Assembly: GCF_021245725.1 (NCBI RefSeq)
Contig: NZ_JAJGSX010000001.1
Span: 310,001 to 374,000, forward strand
Length of the DNA stretch: 64,000 nucleotides
From: Pseudonocardia sp. TRM90224
Lineage (GTDB): Bacteria; Actinomycetota; Actinomycetes; Mycobacteriales; Pseudonocardiaceae
Direction of reading: 5' to 3'
Position 1 is the first letter of the stretch. Each line of letters begins with the position of its first letter. The notes under the pieces were generated by a model. The model was not told the DNA's origin. It saw only the letters and a list, made by a program, of their open reading frames with translations, and made no database searches. The position numbers and the translations under genes were made by a program. Below, in pieces: positions 45,292 to 53,732 of the stretch.

Positions 45292-46890
45292 GTGGCCACC
45301 GTCGAGCGAGCGCGGGAGAGCGTGCCGACGCGCCTGGTGAAGAACGAAGGGCCGACGGTCGGCAACCGGCCGGTCGGCTCCGATCCGCCGCTGCGCCGGC
45401 CGGTGCGCGACCGGATCGTGCTGCTCGGGGCCGGTCCGCCGACCGATCGGCTGCGTGGCTGGGTCGTCACGATCGTGCTGACGATGTTCGCGGCGGTGGT
45501 CCGGTTCGCGAGGCTTGGCTACCCGACCGACGCCGGCACGCCGGTGTTCGACGAGAAGCACTACGTGCCACAGGCGTGGCAGATGCTGCGCAACGGCGGG
45601 TTCGAGGACAACCCCGGCTACGAGGTCGTCGTGCACCCGCCGCTCGCGAAGCAGCTCATCGCGCTCGGCGAGATGGCCTTCGGCTACAACGGTTTCGGCT
45701 GGCGGGCGGCGTCGGCGCTCGCGGGCGTGCTGATCGTGCTGCTCGTGATCAGGGTCGGCCGGCGGCTGACCCGCTCGACGTTGCTCGGCGGCATCGCCGG
45801 GGTGCTGGTGATCTGCGACGGGTTGTCGCACGTGCAGTCGCGGATGGGGATGCTGGACGTCTTCTCCGCGCTGTTCGTCGTCGCCGCGTTCGCCACGCTG
45901 ATCCGCGACCGGGACGACGTGCGCGCCCGGATGGCCGTCGTCATGGCCGAGGGCCGGATCGGGGACAACGACTACGGTCCGCGGCTCGGTGTGCGGTGGT
46001 GGCGGCTCGGCACCGGGGTGCTGGTCGGGCTGGGCTGCGCGGTCAAGTGGTCGGGGGTGTACTGGCTGGTCGCGTTCGCGCTGCTCACCGTGCTCTTCGA
46101 CCTCTCGGCGCGCCGCACGGCCGGGGTGCGCAGGCCGTGGCTCGGCACGCTGCTGCGTGATGTGGTGCCGGCGATCTGGCCGCTGGTGGTGGTGCCGCTG
46201 CTGGTGTACCTGGCGTCGTGGTGGGCGTGGTTCGGCAGCGACACGGCCATCGACCGGTTCGGGAAGGTCAAGAACCCCAACCCGTTCATCCCCGACGCCC
46301 TGGAAGGGCTGATCTACTACAGCGGGAAGGTGCTCGCCTTCCACTCCGGCCTCACGACGAGCCAGGGCATGCACCCGTGGGAGTCGAAGCCGTGGGCGTG
46401 GCCGATGGGGCTGCGTCCGATGCTGTACCACTTCGCCGGCGAGGGGCAGGTCACCGGCTGCGGCGCGAACGACTGCGTGAGCGCGGTGATGCTGCTCGGC
46501 ACCCCCGCGCTCTGGTGGCCGGCCTACGCGGTGCTCGGGTTCGCGGTCTGGCGGATCGCCACGCGGTTCGACTGGCGCTATGCCGCCGTCGTCGTCGGGT
46601 ACGCGGCCGGCATCCTGCCGTGGCTGATCAACGTCGAGCGGCAGATGTACTTCTTCTACATGACGCCGGTGGTGCCGTTCCTGGCGCTGGCCACCGCCAT
46701 CGTGATGGGCGAGGTGCTCGGCCGGGCCGGGGCGTCGCGGGAGCGGCGGCAGACGGGTCTGCTCGTCGTCGGGCTGTGGACGGCGCTGGTGGTGGTCAAC
46801 TTCGTGTGGCTGTGGCCGATCCTCAACGCCGTGCCGATCACGCAGGAGATGTGGGACGCGCAGCTGTGGCTGCCGTCGTGGCGCCAGTAG
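45292..46890 (+). CDS. pmt: Polyprenol-phosphate-mannose:protein O-mannosyltransferase
   Basis: 532 residues, GT39. The first ~60 residues are cytoplasmic, then about 11 spans follow. The catalytic loop after span 1 has FDEKHYVPQAW (Asp-Glu), followed by VVHPPLAKQLIALGE. The GMHPWESKPWAWP and INVERQMYFFYMTPVVPFL segments are conserved among actinobacterial Pmt proteins. It O-mannosylates exported proteins. rsmI and pmt are divergent neighbours in M. tuberculosis too, as I recall. Confidence 0.94.
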   Translation: MATVERARESVPTRLVKNEGPTVGNRPVGSDPPLRRPVRDRIVLLGAGPPTDRLRGWVVTIVLTMFAAVVRFARLGYPTDAGTPVFDEKHYVPQAWQMLRNGGFEDNPGYEVVVHPPLAKQLIALGEMAFGYNGFGWRAASALAGVLIVLLVIRVGRRLTRSTLLGGIAGVLVICDGLSHVQSRMGMLDVFSALFVVAAFATLIRDRDDVRARMAVVMAEGRIGDNDYGPRLGVRWWRLGTGVLVGLGCAVKWSGVYWLVAFALLTVLFDLSARRTAGVRRPWLGTLLRDVVPAIWPLVVVPLLVYLASWWAWFGSDTAIDRFGKVKNPNPFIPDALEGLIYYSGKVLAFHSGLTTSQGMHPWESKPWAWPMGLRPMLYHFAGEGQVTGCGANDCVSAVMLLGTPALWWPAYAVLGFAVWRIATRFDWRYAAVVVGYAAGILPWLINVERQMYFFYMTPVVPFLALATAIVMGEVLGRAGASRERRQTGLLVVGLWTALVVVNFVWLWPILNAVPITQEMWDAQLWLPSWRQ

Positions 46891-47446
46891 CTGCGTCGAG
46901 CACGAGCGCGAGCAGCCGTTCCGGCATCTCCGGGTCGCCCTCGACCTCCTTGCTTACCCAGGCGACGGCGGCCGCGAGCGCGAGCACGTCGTCGGCCTGG
47001 ACGTCGCCGCGGAAGGTACCGGCGTCGCGGCAGCGGTCGAACAGCGCGACACCGGTGTCGTGCATGCGGTGGCACGCGACGTAAAGGGGTGAGCCGGGGT
47101 CGCGCATCGTCGCGACGAGCGAGGCCGGCAACCCGCGGTAGGTGGCGCTGCTCTCGGCGAAACTGCTGAGCCACTGGGCGAACGCCGCGCGCGGCTCCGG
47201 TTCCGTCAGCCGCTCCTCGGCCTCGACGGCAAGCCGTTCGAACCGCTCGTGGACGAGCGCCTCCAGCAGCGCCTCGCGGTTCGGGAAGGCGCGGTAGAGC
47301 GTGCCGATCCCGACGCCGGCGCGGCGCGCGATCTCTTCCAGCGACGCTCCCGTGCCGTGCTCGGTGAACATCGTGTGCGCGGCGGCGAGCAGGCGCTCCT
47401 CGTTGCGGCGCGCGTCCGTGCGCGTGCTGCGGCGGCGGGTCTCCAT
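46838..47446 (-). CDS. TetR-family transcriptional regulator
   Basis: 202 residues. The N-terminal helix-turn-helix is clear (RLLAAAHTMFTEHGTGASLE; RAGVGIGTLYRAFPNREALL). The C-terminal part is the SbtR/TetR_C_24-like ligand domain. The 3' end overlaps the convergent pmt gene by 53 nt, an unusually deep antisense overlap. Two GGAGG-N3-CCTCC dyads in the divergent promoter suggest control of the oxidoreductase at 47552 and of itself. Confidence 0.92.
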   Translation of the reverse strand: METRRRSTRTDARRNEERLLAAAHTMFTEHGTGASLEEIARRAGVGIGTLYRAFPNREALLEALVHERFERLAVEAEERLTEPEPRAAFAQWLSSFAESSATYRGLPASLVATMRDPGSPLYVACHRMHDTGVALFDRCRDAGTFRGDVQADDVLALAAAVAWVSKEVEGDPEMPERLLALVLDAATGATTAATAARPTSPA

Positions 47447-47470
47447 GTGCACTCCAGGGGTTGCCGAAAC

Positions 47471-47514
47471 GGAGGGAGCCTCCGTACGCTCTCGCTGGAG
47501 CGGAGGAGGCCTCC
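47471..47514. promoter_or_regulatory. Twin operator-like dyads, tetR/oxidoreductase
   Basis: GGAGG-N3-CCTCC occurs twice, at 47471-47483 and 47502-47514, with starts 31 bp apart (three helical turns). The first extends to CGGAGGGAGCCTCCG. The second is embedded in the perfect palindrome GAGGAGGCCTCCTC. Both lie in the 105-bp divergent gap. Confidence 0.7.
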
Positions 47515-47551
47515 TCTTCCGCGGATCATAGCGAGCAGGGGGTTCGTCGAG

Positions 47552-48448
47552 ATGGTTGATCTGGGCCGGGTCGGGGTGTGGACGTGGGCGTTCGACCGGT
47601 TGCCGTGGCCCGCGGTGGCGGATGCGGTCGCGGAGATGGAGGACCTGGGGTTCGGCACGATCTGGTTCGGCGAGGCGGCGGGCCGCGACGCGCCGACGCA
47701 GTCCGCCCTGCTGCTCGCGGCGACGCGGCGGATCGCCGTCTCCCCCGGCATCGCGAACATCTACCGGCACGACCCGGTCGAGCTCGTGCAGGCCGAGCGC
47801 ACGCTCGCCGAGGCGTTCCCAGGACGCTTCCAGCTCGGGCTCGGGGTCGGCGCGCCGCGGATCGCGGAGCAGCTCGGGAAGAAGTGGGGCCCGCCGATCG
47901 AGACGATGCGCGGGTTCCTCGACGCGATGGACGCCACCGAACTCACCGGGCCGGCTCCGGCCCAGCCGGCACCGCGGGTGCTGGCCGCGCTCGGGCCGAA
48001 GATGCTGGAGCTGGCCGCTGAACGCACACGTGGTGCGCACCCGTTCTTCGTCCCGGTCGAGCACACGGCGTTCGCTCGCTCGGTGATCGGGCCGGACGCG
48101 TTGCTCGCGGCGCACGTCAACGTCGTGCTGCACGACGACCCGGCGGAGGCGCGCGCGATCGCGCGGGCCGCGGTGGCGCCGTGGGTCGCGTTTGCCGACG
48201 TGGTGCCGTCGCGCTGGGCGCAGATCAGGAAGCTGACCGGGATGACGCAGGACGACCTCGCCGACGGTGGCAGCGACCGGCTGGTGGATTCGTTGATGGC
48301 GTTCGGCGACGAGGCCGCGATCGCCGAGCGGGTCCGGCAGCAGTTCGCCGCCGGCGCCGACCACGTCTGCATCAGCGTCGCCGGCCCCGACCCGGCGCCG
48401 CCGCTCGGCATGGACGTCCTGCGCAGGCTGGCGCCCGCCTTGGGGTGA
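47552..48448 (+). CDS. Probable F420-dependent LLM-class oxidoreductase
   Basis: 298 residues of the luciferase-like monooxygenase fold. GRVGVWTWAFDRLPWPAVAD and EDLGFGTIWFGEAAG at the N-terminus, VSPGIANIYRHDPVEL and GRFQLGLGVGAP match the subgroup usually annotated as F420-dependent (TIGR03620-like). The ATG at 47552 follows a purine-rich stretch. Reaction and substrate unknown. Divergent TetR control is likely. The convergent EamA gene ends 3 nt downstream. Confidence 0.88.
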   Translation: MVDLGRVGVWTWAFDRLPWPAVADAVAEMEDLGFGTIWFGEAAGRDAPTQSALLLAATRRIAVSPGIANIYRHDPVELVQAERTLAEAFPGRFQLGLGVGAPRIAEQLGKKWGPPIETMRGFLDAMDATELTGPAPAQPAPRVLAALGPKMLELAAERTRGAHPFFVPVEHTAFARSVIGPDALLAAHVNVVLHDDPAEARAIARAAVAPWVAFADVVPSRWAQIRKLTGMTQDDLADGGSDRLVDSLMAFGDEAAIAERVRQQFAAGADHVCISVAGPDPAPPLGMDVLRRLAPALG

Positions 48449-48451
48449 CGC

Positions 48452-49288
48452 TCAGCCGGTGGCGGCGAGGAGCACGCTGGCGCCGAGCGCGAGCCCGGCG
48501 CTGGTGAGCTGCATGCCGGTGAGCCGTTCCTTGAGCACGATGCGGGCGAGCAGCACGACGACGACGGGGTAGAGCGAGACGAGCACGGCGCTCACGCCGA
48601 GGTCGCCGAACCTGGTCGCGATGAGGAACAGCACGTTGGAGAGGGTGTCGACGGCGCCGCTGAGCGCTACGAGTGGCAACGCCGCCCGGAGCGTCGCCCG
48701 GTCGGTCGACATCCGGCCGGCCAGCAGGAGCGCAACGAGCACGGTCGTGGACGTGATGCGCCCCGCAAGCAGCGGCCACAGTCCCGAGCCGGGCGGGGTG
48801 GCGTCCATCATCACGAAGAAGAGCCCGAACCCGAGCCCCGCGGCCAGCCCGTACAGCGAGCCGAGGCGGGCGCCGCTGCCCTTCGCCGACCCCGCGGTGG
48901 CCAGCAGGATCGCGACCAGCGCGATGCAGACGGCCAGCAGCGCGAACACGCCCGGGCGTTCGCCGCCCGCCAGCCCGACGACGAGCGGTAGCCCGGCTCC
49001 CACGACCGACGACAGCGGGGCGATCACCCCCATCGGCCCGATCGAGAGGCCGCGCAGGTAGAGCAGGAGGCCGGTGGCGCCGGCGATCCCACCGAGCGCG
49101 CCGAGCAGGAACGCGGCGCCCGACGGCGTCCCGGAGACGAGCCCGACCAGCGGCAGGAGTGCCAGCAGCCCGGCGGCCTGTGCACCAGCGGTCACGACGA
49201 GCACGGGGGCACGACGGGCCGCGAGCCCACCCGCGAAGTCGGCGATGCCGTAGCCGATCGAGGCCGGCAACGCGATCAGAACCGCCAT
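48452..49288 (-). CDS. EamA/DMT-family transporter
   Basis: 278 residues with ten predicted spans arranged as two five-span EamA repeats (first repeat ending GLSIGPMGVIAPLSSV; second ending SLYPVVVVLLARIVLKERLT, the typical DMT end motif). Exports amino acids or other small metabolites in relatives. The ATG at 49288 is preceded by a GGGGGGA ribosome-binding site. The divergent XRE-cupin regulator is the likely controller. Confidence 0.9.
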   Translation of the reverse strand: MAVLIALPASIGYGIADFAGGLAARRAPVLVVTAGAQAAGLLALLPLVGLVSGTPSGAAFLLGALGGIAGATGLLLYLRGLSIGPMGVIAPLSSVVGAGLPLVVGLAGGERPGVFALLAVCIALVAILLATAGSAKGSGARLGSLYGLAAGLGFGLFFVMMDATPPGSGLWPLLAGRITSTTVLVALLLAGRMSTDRATLRAALPLVALSGAVDTLSNVLFLIATRFGDLGVSAVLVSLYPVVVVLLARIVLKERLTGMQLTSAGLALGASVLLAATG

Positions 49289-49303
49289 CGTTCCCCCCAA
49301 GAG

Positions 49304-49396
49304 TCCAGTCGACCGTACTGTGACGGCCAGTTGACTGGATGCTAGGCAAGAACGACCGGGAAGTACATCAGAATATCCGGGGAGGTACGGCAGAAT
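49304..49396. promoter_or_regulatory. Dyad and direct repeat in the EamA/XRE divergent promoter
   Basis: TCCAGTCGAC (49304-49313) and GTTGACTGGA (49330-49339) form a one-mismatch inverted repeat. A direct repeat of (A/G)GTAC(A/G)(T/G)CAGAAT occurs at 49362-49374 and 49384-49396, about two turns apart and reaching the regulator's ATG. These are candidate binding sites for the XRE regulator. Confidence 0.5.
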
Positions 49397-50021
49397 GGCC
49401 GGCATGCAGCCAGCCGATGCCGTCGCGGTCACCGTCGGACGGAACGTCCGGGCCTTGCGTCAGCAGCGGCGGATGACGATCGACGGGCTCGCCGCGGCGG
49501 CCGGGGTCAGCCGCGGCACCGTGATCCAGATCGAGACGGCGCGGACGAATCCCAGCATCGGGACGCTGGTCGCGCTGGCTGCGGCGTTGCGCGTGGGGGT
49601 CGCGTCGCTGGTCGACGGCGATGCGGAGCCGCGCGTCGTCGTGCGGAGGGGGTCGGAGGCGCCGCGGCTGTGGAGCAGCGATGCGGGCAGCTCAGCGGTG
49701 TTCTGCATCGGCACGGACCCGCCGGACGTCGTCGAGCTGTGGGACTGGACGTTGCAGCCGGGCGACGGGTTCGACGGCGAGGCGCACCCGATGGGAACGC
49801 AGGAGGTGCTGTCGGTGCTCTCCGGGGAGCTGGGTGTGCGCGTCGGCGGGACCGTGCAGCGACTGGGCAAGGGCGACACGGTGCTGTTCCAGGCGCACGC
49901 GCCGCACCGCTACTACGCAGAGGGCGACGGGCCCGTGCGGTTCGTGATGGTGGTACTGCAGCCGGGTGACGCCGGCCTCGTGCCGCCGACCAGCATCGCG
50001 CAGGCCGTGGTCGAGGAGTAG
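49395..50021 (+). CDS. XRE-family regulator with C-terminal cupin domain
   Basis: 208 residues. The helix-turn-helix spans ~12-65 (NVRALRQQRRMTIDGLAAAA; SRGTVIQIETARTNPSIGTL). A cupin_2 effector domain spans ~110-200 (HPMGTQEVLSVLSGELGVRV; FQAHAPHRYYAEGD). This architecture usually controls a neighbouring transporter or amine/amino-acid gene, here the divergent EamA exporter. GGGGAGG precedes the ATG. Confidence 0.93.
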   Translation: MAGMQPADAVAVTVGRNVRALRQQRRMTIDGLAAAAGVSRGTVIQIETARTNPSIGTLVALAAALRVGVASLVDGDAEPRVVVRRGSEAPRLWSSDAGSSAVFCIGTDPPDVVELWDWTLQPGDGFDGEAHPMGTQEVLSVLSGELGVRVGGTVQRLGKGDTVLFQAHAPHRYYAEGDGPVRFVMVVLQPGDAGLVPPTSIAQAVVEE

Positions 50022-50105
50022 CACAAGTGCCGCTCGCCGGCCGTCCCGAACTCCGCGGCCCGACCCAGGCCGCGACCACCCGTCGGGATGTGTGCGTTCC
50101 CACGC

Positions 50106-50164
50106 GAGGGCAGGAAAGCCACTTTCCGGCCCTCACAGGGCAGGAAAGTGGCTTTCCTGCCCTC
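50106..50164. repeat. Family A 59-bp double palindrome, copy A5 (exact reverse complement of A1 core)
   Basis: Over 59 bp this copy is the exact reverse complement of copy A1 (spacer TCACA instead of TGTGA). Yet its outer flanks (CACGCG left, CCCCACCCCTGGGG right) are in the same orientation as those of A1. It lies between the convergent ends of the XRE gene and the 50184 gene. Confidence 0.95.
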
Positions 50165-50183
50165 CCCACCCCTGGGGTGCGCC

Positions 50184-50753
50184 CTAGCAGCCGGCGGCCG
50201 TGAGCGGGCGGTGGACGGGGCGGGCCTCGAGTGTCACGCCTTCGATCTCCGAGCGGAACGCGCAGCCGGCCGCGGTGAGCACCTGGACGGTGTTCGGGTC
50301 GATGAACCGGACGTCGACGGGCTCCGGGCCTTCCTCGACGCCCTGGTAGACGGGGGATTCCTGTTCGAACGGGCCTACACCGGATCGTACGACGACGGCG
50401 TAGACGGGGTCGATCGCGAAGGGGGCGCCTTCGAGCACAACGAGCCGCCGCGCGCCGTCGGCGACGGTCTTGACCTCGCGGTTGTAGTCGCCGAGGTCGC
50501 TGAGGTAGAAGACGAGGCCGCTCCAGCCCAGCGCGAAGACCGCGCCGAGCGTGGCGATCAGCGCGCGCAGCACGGCGTTGCGGATCGCGACGAGCAACGT
50601 GACCGTCACGAGGATGATCGCGAGGAGCACGAGGGCCGAGGTGAACCAGCGGGCGTGGCGGAGGTGGAACGGGTCGGCGATGGCCAGCCCGGCCAGGAAC
50701 ACGATCACCAGCGTGCATGCGGCGAGTACGAGGACGCGGCGGAGTCTCGGCAC
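50184..50753 (-). CDS. Two-span membrane protein of unknown function
   Basis: 189 residues from the GTG at 50753. Hydrophobic segments at ~8-27 and ~35-60, possibly a third at ~63-88, precede a soluble extracytoplasmic C-terminal domain of ~100 residues (LGDYNREVKTVADGARRLVV; DPNTVQVLTAAGCAFRSEIE). Cysteines in TAAGCAF and the terminal TAAGC could form a disulfide. No family is recognised. It has no obvious operon partner: the TetR gene upstream is on the same strand, 80 nt away. Confidence 0.65.
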   Translation of the reverse strand: MPRLRRVLVLAACTLVIVFLAGLAIADPFHLRHARWFTSALVLLAIILVTVTLLVAIRNAVLRALIATLGAVFALGWSGLVFYLSDLGDYNREVKTVADGARRLVVLEGAPFAIDPVYAVVVRSGVGPFEQESPVYQGVEEGPEPVDVRFIDPNTVQVLTAAGCAFRSEIEGVTLEARPVHRPLTAAGC

Positions 50754-50833
50754 CCGCGCATCCTGCCGGACCGATTCCCGTCCCGCTCGGGTGAGCGCAT
50801 CGACTGGGCCGGTCGGACCAGCGGCTGCGCCGC

Positions 50834-51604
50834 TCAGCGGTCCTTCGCGGCCACCCAGCCCTCGACGCCGTCCAGGAACCTGTCGACCCCGAAGCTGAGC
50901 TCGAACGGAAGCCCCTCCCCCGCGGCCTGTTGGTGAACGCCGCCCGCGGTCTCGGCTTCGTGGACGGCGGTCAATGCGGGGTACTCCTGCGGGTCGACGA
51001 GCTCTGCGACGGCCCGCGCCAGGTCGGAGTCGGTCCGCGGGAACCCGTCGTCGGCCTTGTTCGCGCTGGTCATGTCCATGCTGATCTGCGCCATGCCGCG
51101 GACGACCGCCGTCAGGTGCAGCGCTGCCGCCCTGGCCTCGGCGCCGGCCAGCCCGGCCGCCAGGAGTGGCCGCAGCAGGCGGTCGAGCCACGCGAGCTGG
51201 TTCGGGCCCACGGGGGTGTGGTCGAGCGGGACCCGCAGCATCCAGGGGCGGGCGTGGAAGCCGGCCCAGAGCGCGCCGACCCAGCGCCGGACGGCGACCC
51301 GGACGTCGTCGACGCCGTCGAGATCGGGCGGTTCCCCTGCCCCGACGTCGGCGGCCACTTCCAGCAGGAGGTCCTTGCTGGGGATGTGGTTGTAGAGCGA
51401 CATCGTCGAGAAGCCGAGCTCGGTCGCGACCCGCTGCATGGACAACGCTTCCAGCCCATCGGCGTCCGCAACCCGGACGGCGGCCTGCGCGATCAGCTCG
51501 ACGCTGAGCCGGGGCCGCGGGCCGCGCCGACCGCGGGCACGTCCGGCCCACAGCAGCGTGAGGCTGCTCTGAAGCTCGGAGGCCTTGCCATCGTGTGATG
51601 CCAT
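50834..51604 (-). CDS. TetR-family transcriptional regulator
   Basis: 256 residues with a ~30-residue basic leader and a helix-turn-helix (ELIAQAAVRVADADGLEALS; ATELGFSTMSLYNHIPSKD). The C-terminal domain is TetR_C_1-like (FHARPWMLRVPLDHTPVGPN), the same subfamily as the 38396 regulator. A long dyad lies 12-57 nt upstream, between it and the divergent DUF2306-like gene, the probable target. Confidence 0.92.
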   Translation of the reverse strand: MASHDGKASELQSSLTLLWAGRARGRRGPRPRLSVELIAQAAVRVADADGLEALSMQRVATELGFSTMSLYNHIPSKDLLLEVAADVGAGEPPDLDGVDDVRVAVRRWVGALWAGFHARPWMLRVPLDHTPVGPNQLAWLDRLLRPLLAAGLAGAEARAAALHLTAVVRGMAQISMDMTSANKADDGFPRTDSDLARAVAELVDPQEYPALTAVHEAETAGGVHQQAAGEGLPFELSFGVDRFLDGVEGWVAAKDR

Positions 51605-51615
51605 CGGCCCATCCT

Positions 51616-51661
51616 AAAACTATGTACGTCATACGTTTTAATGTATGGTGTACGTAGTTTT
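51616..51661. promoter_or_regulatory. 19-bp dyad operator between tetR and the DUF2306-like gene
   Basis: AAAACTATGTACGTCATAC (51616-51634) and GTATGGTGTACGTAGTTTT (51643-51661) match at 16 of 19 positions around an 8-nt AT-rich centre. This is one of the few AT-rich stretches in the window, and it probably also holds the divergent -10/-35 elements. Confidence 0.7.
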
Positions 51662-51684
51662 GAGTCCCTTCTCGAAGGAGCGTG

Positions 51685-52401
51685 ATGACGACAACCTCGA
51701 ACGCGCCGGCGCCCCGGGTCGTACCTCGCCGCCGGAAGGTGGCGTGGCTGCGTCCCTGGACGGTGCCGCTGCTGTTGGTGGTCGCGGTGTTCTTGGCGTT
51801 CTCGGTGCCGCCGTACCTGACCTTCGACCCGTCGCTGTCGCGGCTGGAGCCGCCGGCGGGCAACGGGCTCTACTACCCGTTGCTGGTCGCGCACGTGGTC
51901 TTCGGCACCGTCGCCATGACGACGGCGTGCTTCCAGATCTGGCCCGCGTTCCGCGCGCGGTACAGGCGGGGGCACCGCATCACCGGTCGGATCTACGTCT
52001 TTGCCGGTGTCCTGCCTGCGGGCCTGCTCGGGTTGTACATCGGCTGGCACACCGCGGCCGGCCCGTCCGTGCAGGTGGCCAACCTCGCCGGGTCGGCGGT
52101 GTGGGTCGTCGTCACCGTCGCCGGGTTCCGGATGGCCCGGCAGCGCCGCTTGGCCGATCACCGGCGGTGGATGTCGCGCAGCGTCGCGCTCACCATGTCG
52201 ATCGTGCTGAGCCGGCTCGTCAACATCGTCGCGACGATCGCGCTCACGCCGCAAGTGGAGTCGACGTTCGGCGGGAGTCACCTGTTGATGCAGTACAGCG
52301 CGTTGAGCATCGGCCCCTGGCTCAGCCCACTGCTCCTACTGCTGCTCACGGACTGGCTACTGGAGCGCCCGAAAGGCCGCGCCCGCCGCCCCACTGACTG
52401 A
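51685..52401 (+). CDS. DUF2306-like integral membrane protein
   Basis: 238 residues with about six spans. FGTVAMTTACFQIWPAFRAR, GHRITGRIYVFAGVLPAGLL and LADHRRWMSRSVALTMSIVL, with conserved His residues, fit the DUF2306 family of unknown function, whose His pattern hints at heme or quinone binding. AAGGAG precedes the ATG at 51685 by 4 nt. Likely under control of the divergent TetR. Confidence 0.8.
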   Translation: MTTTSNAPAPRVVPRRRKVAWLRPWTVPLLLVVAVFLAFSVPPYLTFDPSLSRLEPPAGNGLYYPLLVAHVVFGTVAMTTACFQIWPAFRARYRRGHRITGRIYVFAGVLPAGLLGLYIGWHTAAGPSVQVANLAGSAVWVVVTVAGFRMARQRRLADHRRWMSRSVALTMSIVLSRLVNIVATIALTPQVESTFGGSHLLMQYSALSIGPWLSPLLLLLLTDWLLERPKGRARRPTD

Positions 52402-52536
52402 CAGGTCGCCGCCGATCTTCCCCGGTCGGCGGCTGTGCATCACGCTCCGCAGTGAAACGTTCGGCGGCAGCCAAGCCGCTGTACGTCCGCTGGCCGGCAC
52501 GTTTTGATTGGGCCGAATCCAACTCCTGGAGCCGGC
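52402..52536 (+). promoter_or_regulatory. Upstream region of the terpene synthase gene
   Basis: 135 bp between the DUF2306-like stop and the terpene synthase ATG. It is somewhat richer in A/T than its surroundings (CACGTTTTGATTGGGCC). CTGGAG 6 nt before the ATG at 52537 is the likely ribosome-binding site. No regulator gene or dyad is evident. Confidence 0.35.
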
Positions 52537-53700
52537 ATGACCGTACCGCCAGATTCCATCGCGGGCCGACCGGTTCGCACCGACCGGTTCGACCCGTTAC
52601 AACGCGAGCTCCGTTTCCACATGAGGGGGATGCCAGATCTCCTGCCGCTGTACGTCCACCCTCGGCATGTAGAGGTCGAGGCCGAGTCGGAGTCGTGGGT
52701 CCGGCGAATGCTCGGGGATTGTTTCAGCGACGGCGAGCTGGCGACCTTCCTTTCTTATCGGTGCGCCTGGTGGGCCTGCATGGGGCACGCCACCGCTCGG
52801 GATGACCGCATTCAGAACCTCGCGGACTGGAACATGTTCATCTGGGCCTTCGACGACACCGTCGCCTGGCGCCGTGCCGAGACGAGCACGGAACGGGGTC
52901 TGCGCTCCACGTACACCGCCGCATTCACGATCTTGAACGGCGGACGGTTGCCAGCTCATCGGGCTAGTCCGCTGACGAGGGCCTTCGCCGACATCTGGGA
53001 TCGCTTCGCCTCTGACATGTCCAGCGCGATGCACGAGCGGATGCGGCGCGTCATCGATCGACTGCTGGCCACCTGGCCTGCGGAGGACGAGTTGAGGCAC
53101 CACGGGAGGATCCCCGATTTCGAGGCCTATCTGAATCTGCACCGTGCCAGCGGCGGCAGCGACTGGGTCCCGATACTCACGGAGTACGGACTGGGGATCG
53201 ATTTGAGCGATGTCATCGCCGATCGGTTGGACCTGATCGAGGCCAACCAGCATCTTGCCGACTACTTCCTCATGGAGAACGGGATCTTCGGGTTGCTGAA
53301 GGACATCCACAGCAAGGAGATCAATCCGGTTCTGGCGCTTCTCGACACGGGTCGGTACTCCGTTCAGGAGGCCGTCGACCAGGTGCACGCCCTCGCTGTC
53401 GCTGCCGTGGCGAACTACGTGCGGATACGTGACCGGATCTGCTCTGGGAATGATCGCGCCGACATCTCGACCTATGTGACGCATCTCGGCTACCAGTTCA
53501 CGTCCGCTATTTACTGGATGCGGGTCTCACCCCGCTACAACGGTCCGGGCCTCGACTGGGACGGCACCCCGACGGGCGAACTCACCGTCAACGTCCCGGA
53601 GAGCACCGTGCACTTCACCCCGGACCCGGTGACGTCGGGCGTGCCCCGCTACGCGTCCCCCCGCTTCCCCCCGACGCACCGCCCAGATAGCTCGCGCTGA
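52537..53700 (+). CDS. Class I terpene synthase-like protein with divergent metal-binding motifs
   Basis: 387 residues. The fold is recognisable from WNMFIWAFDDTVAWRR (helix D region), the Arg-sensor segment EAYLNLHRASGG, the helix H segment GLLKDIHSKEINPVLAL and a C-terminal W-x5-RY motif (WMRVSPRY). The aspartate-rich motif is DDTVA, lacking the third acid. The NSE triad is changed (KDIHSKE for NDxxSxxxE). Product, or even cyclase activity, cannot be predicted. No P450, prenyltransferase or carrier gene is adjacent. Codon choice is less GC3-biased than in its neighbours, which suggests acquisition by transfer. Confidence 0.8.
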   Translation: MTVPPDSIAGRPVRTDRFDPLQRELRFHMRGMPDLLPLYVHPRHVEVEAESESWVRRMLGDCFSDGELATFLSYRCAWWACMGHATARDDRIQNLADWNMFIWAFDDTVAWRRAETSTERGLRSTYTAAFTILNGGRLPAHRASPLTRAFADIWDRFASDMSSAMHERMRRVIDRLLATWPAEDELRHHGRIPDFEAYLNLHRASGGSDWVPILTEYGLGIDLSDVIADRLDLIEANQHLADYFLMENGIFGLLKDIHSKEINPVLALLDTGRYSVQEAVDQVHALAVAAVANYVRIRDRICSGNDRADISTYVTHLGYQFTSAIYWMRVSPRYNGPGLDWDGTPTGELTVNVPESTVHFTPDPVTSGVPRYASPRFPPTHRPDSSR

Positions 53701-53732
53701 GAGCCGATCAACCGATGCGCAGAAAACGACCC

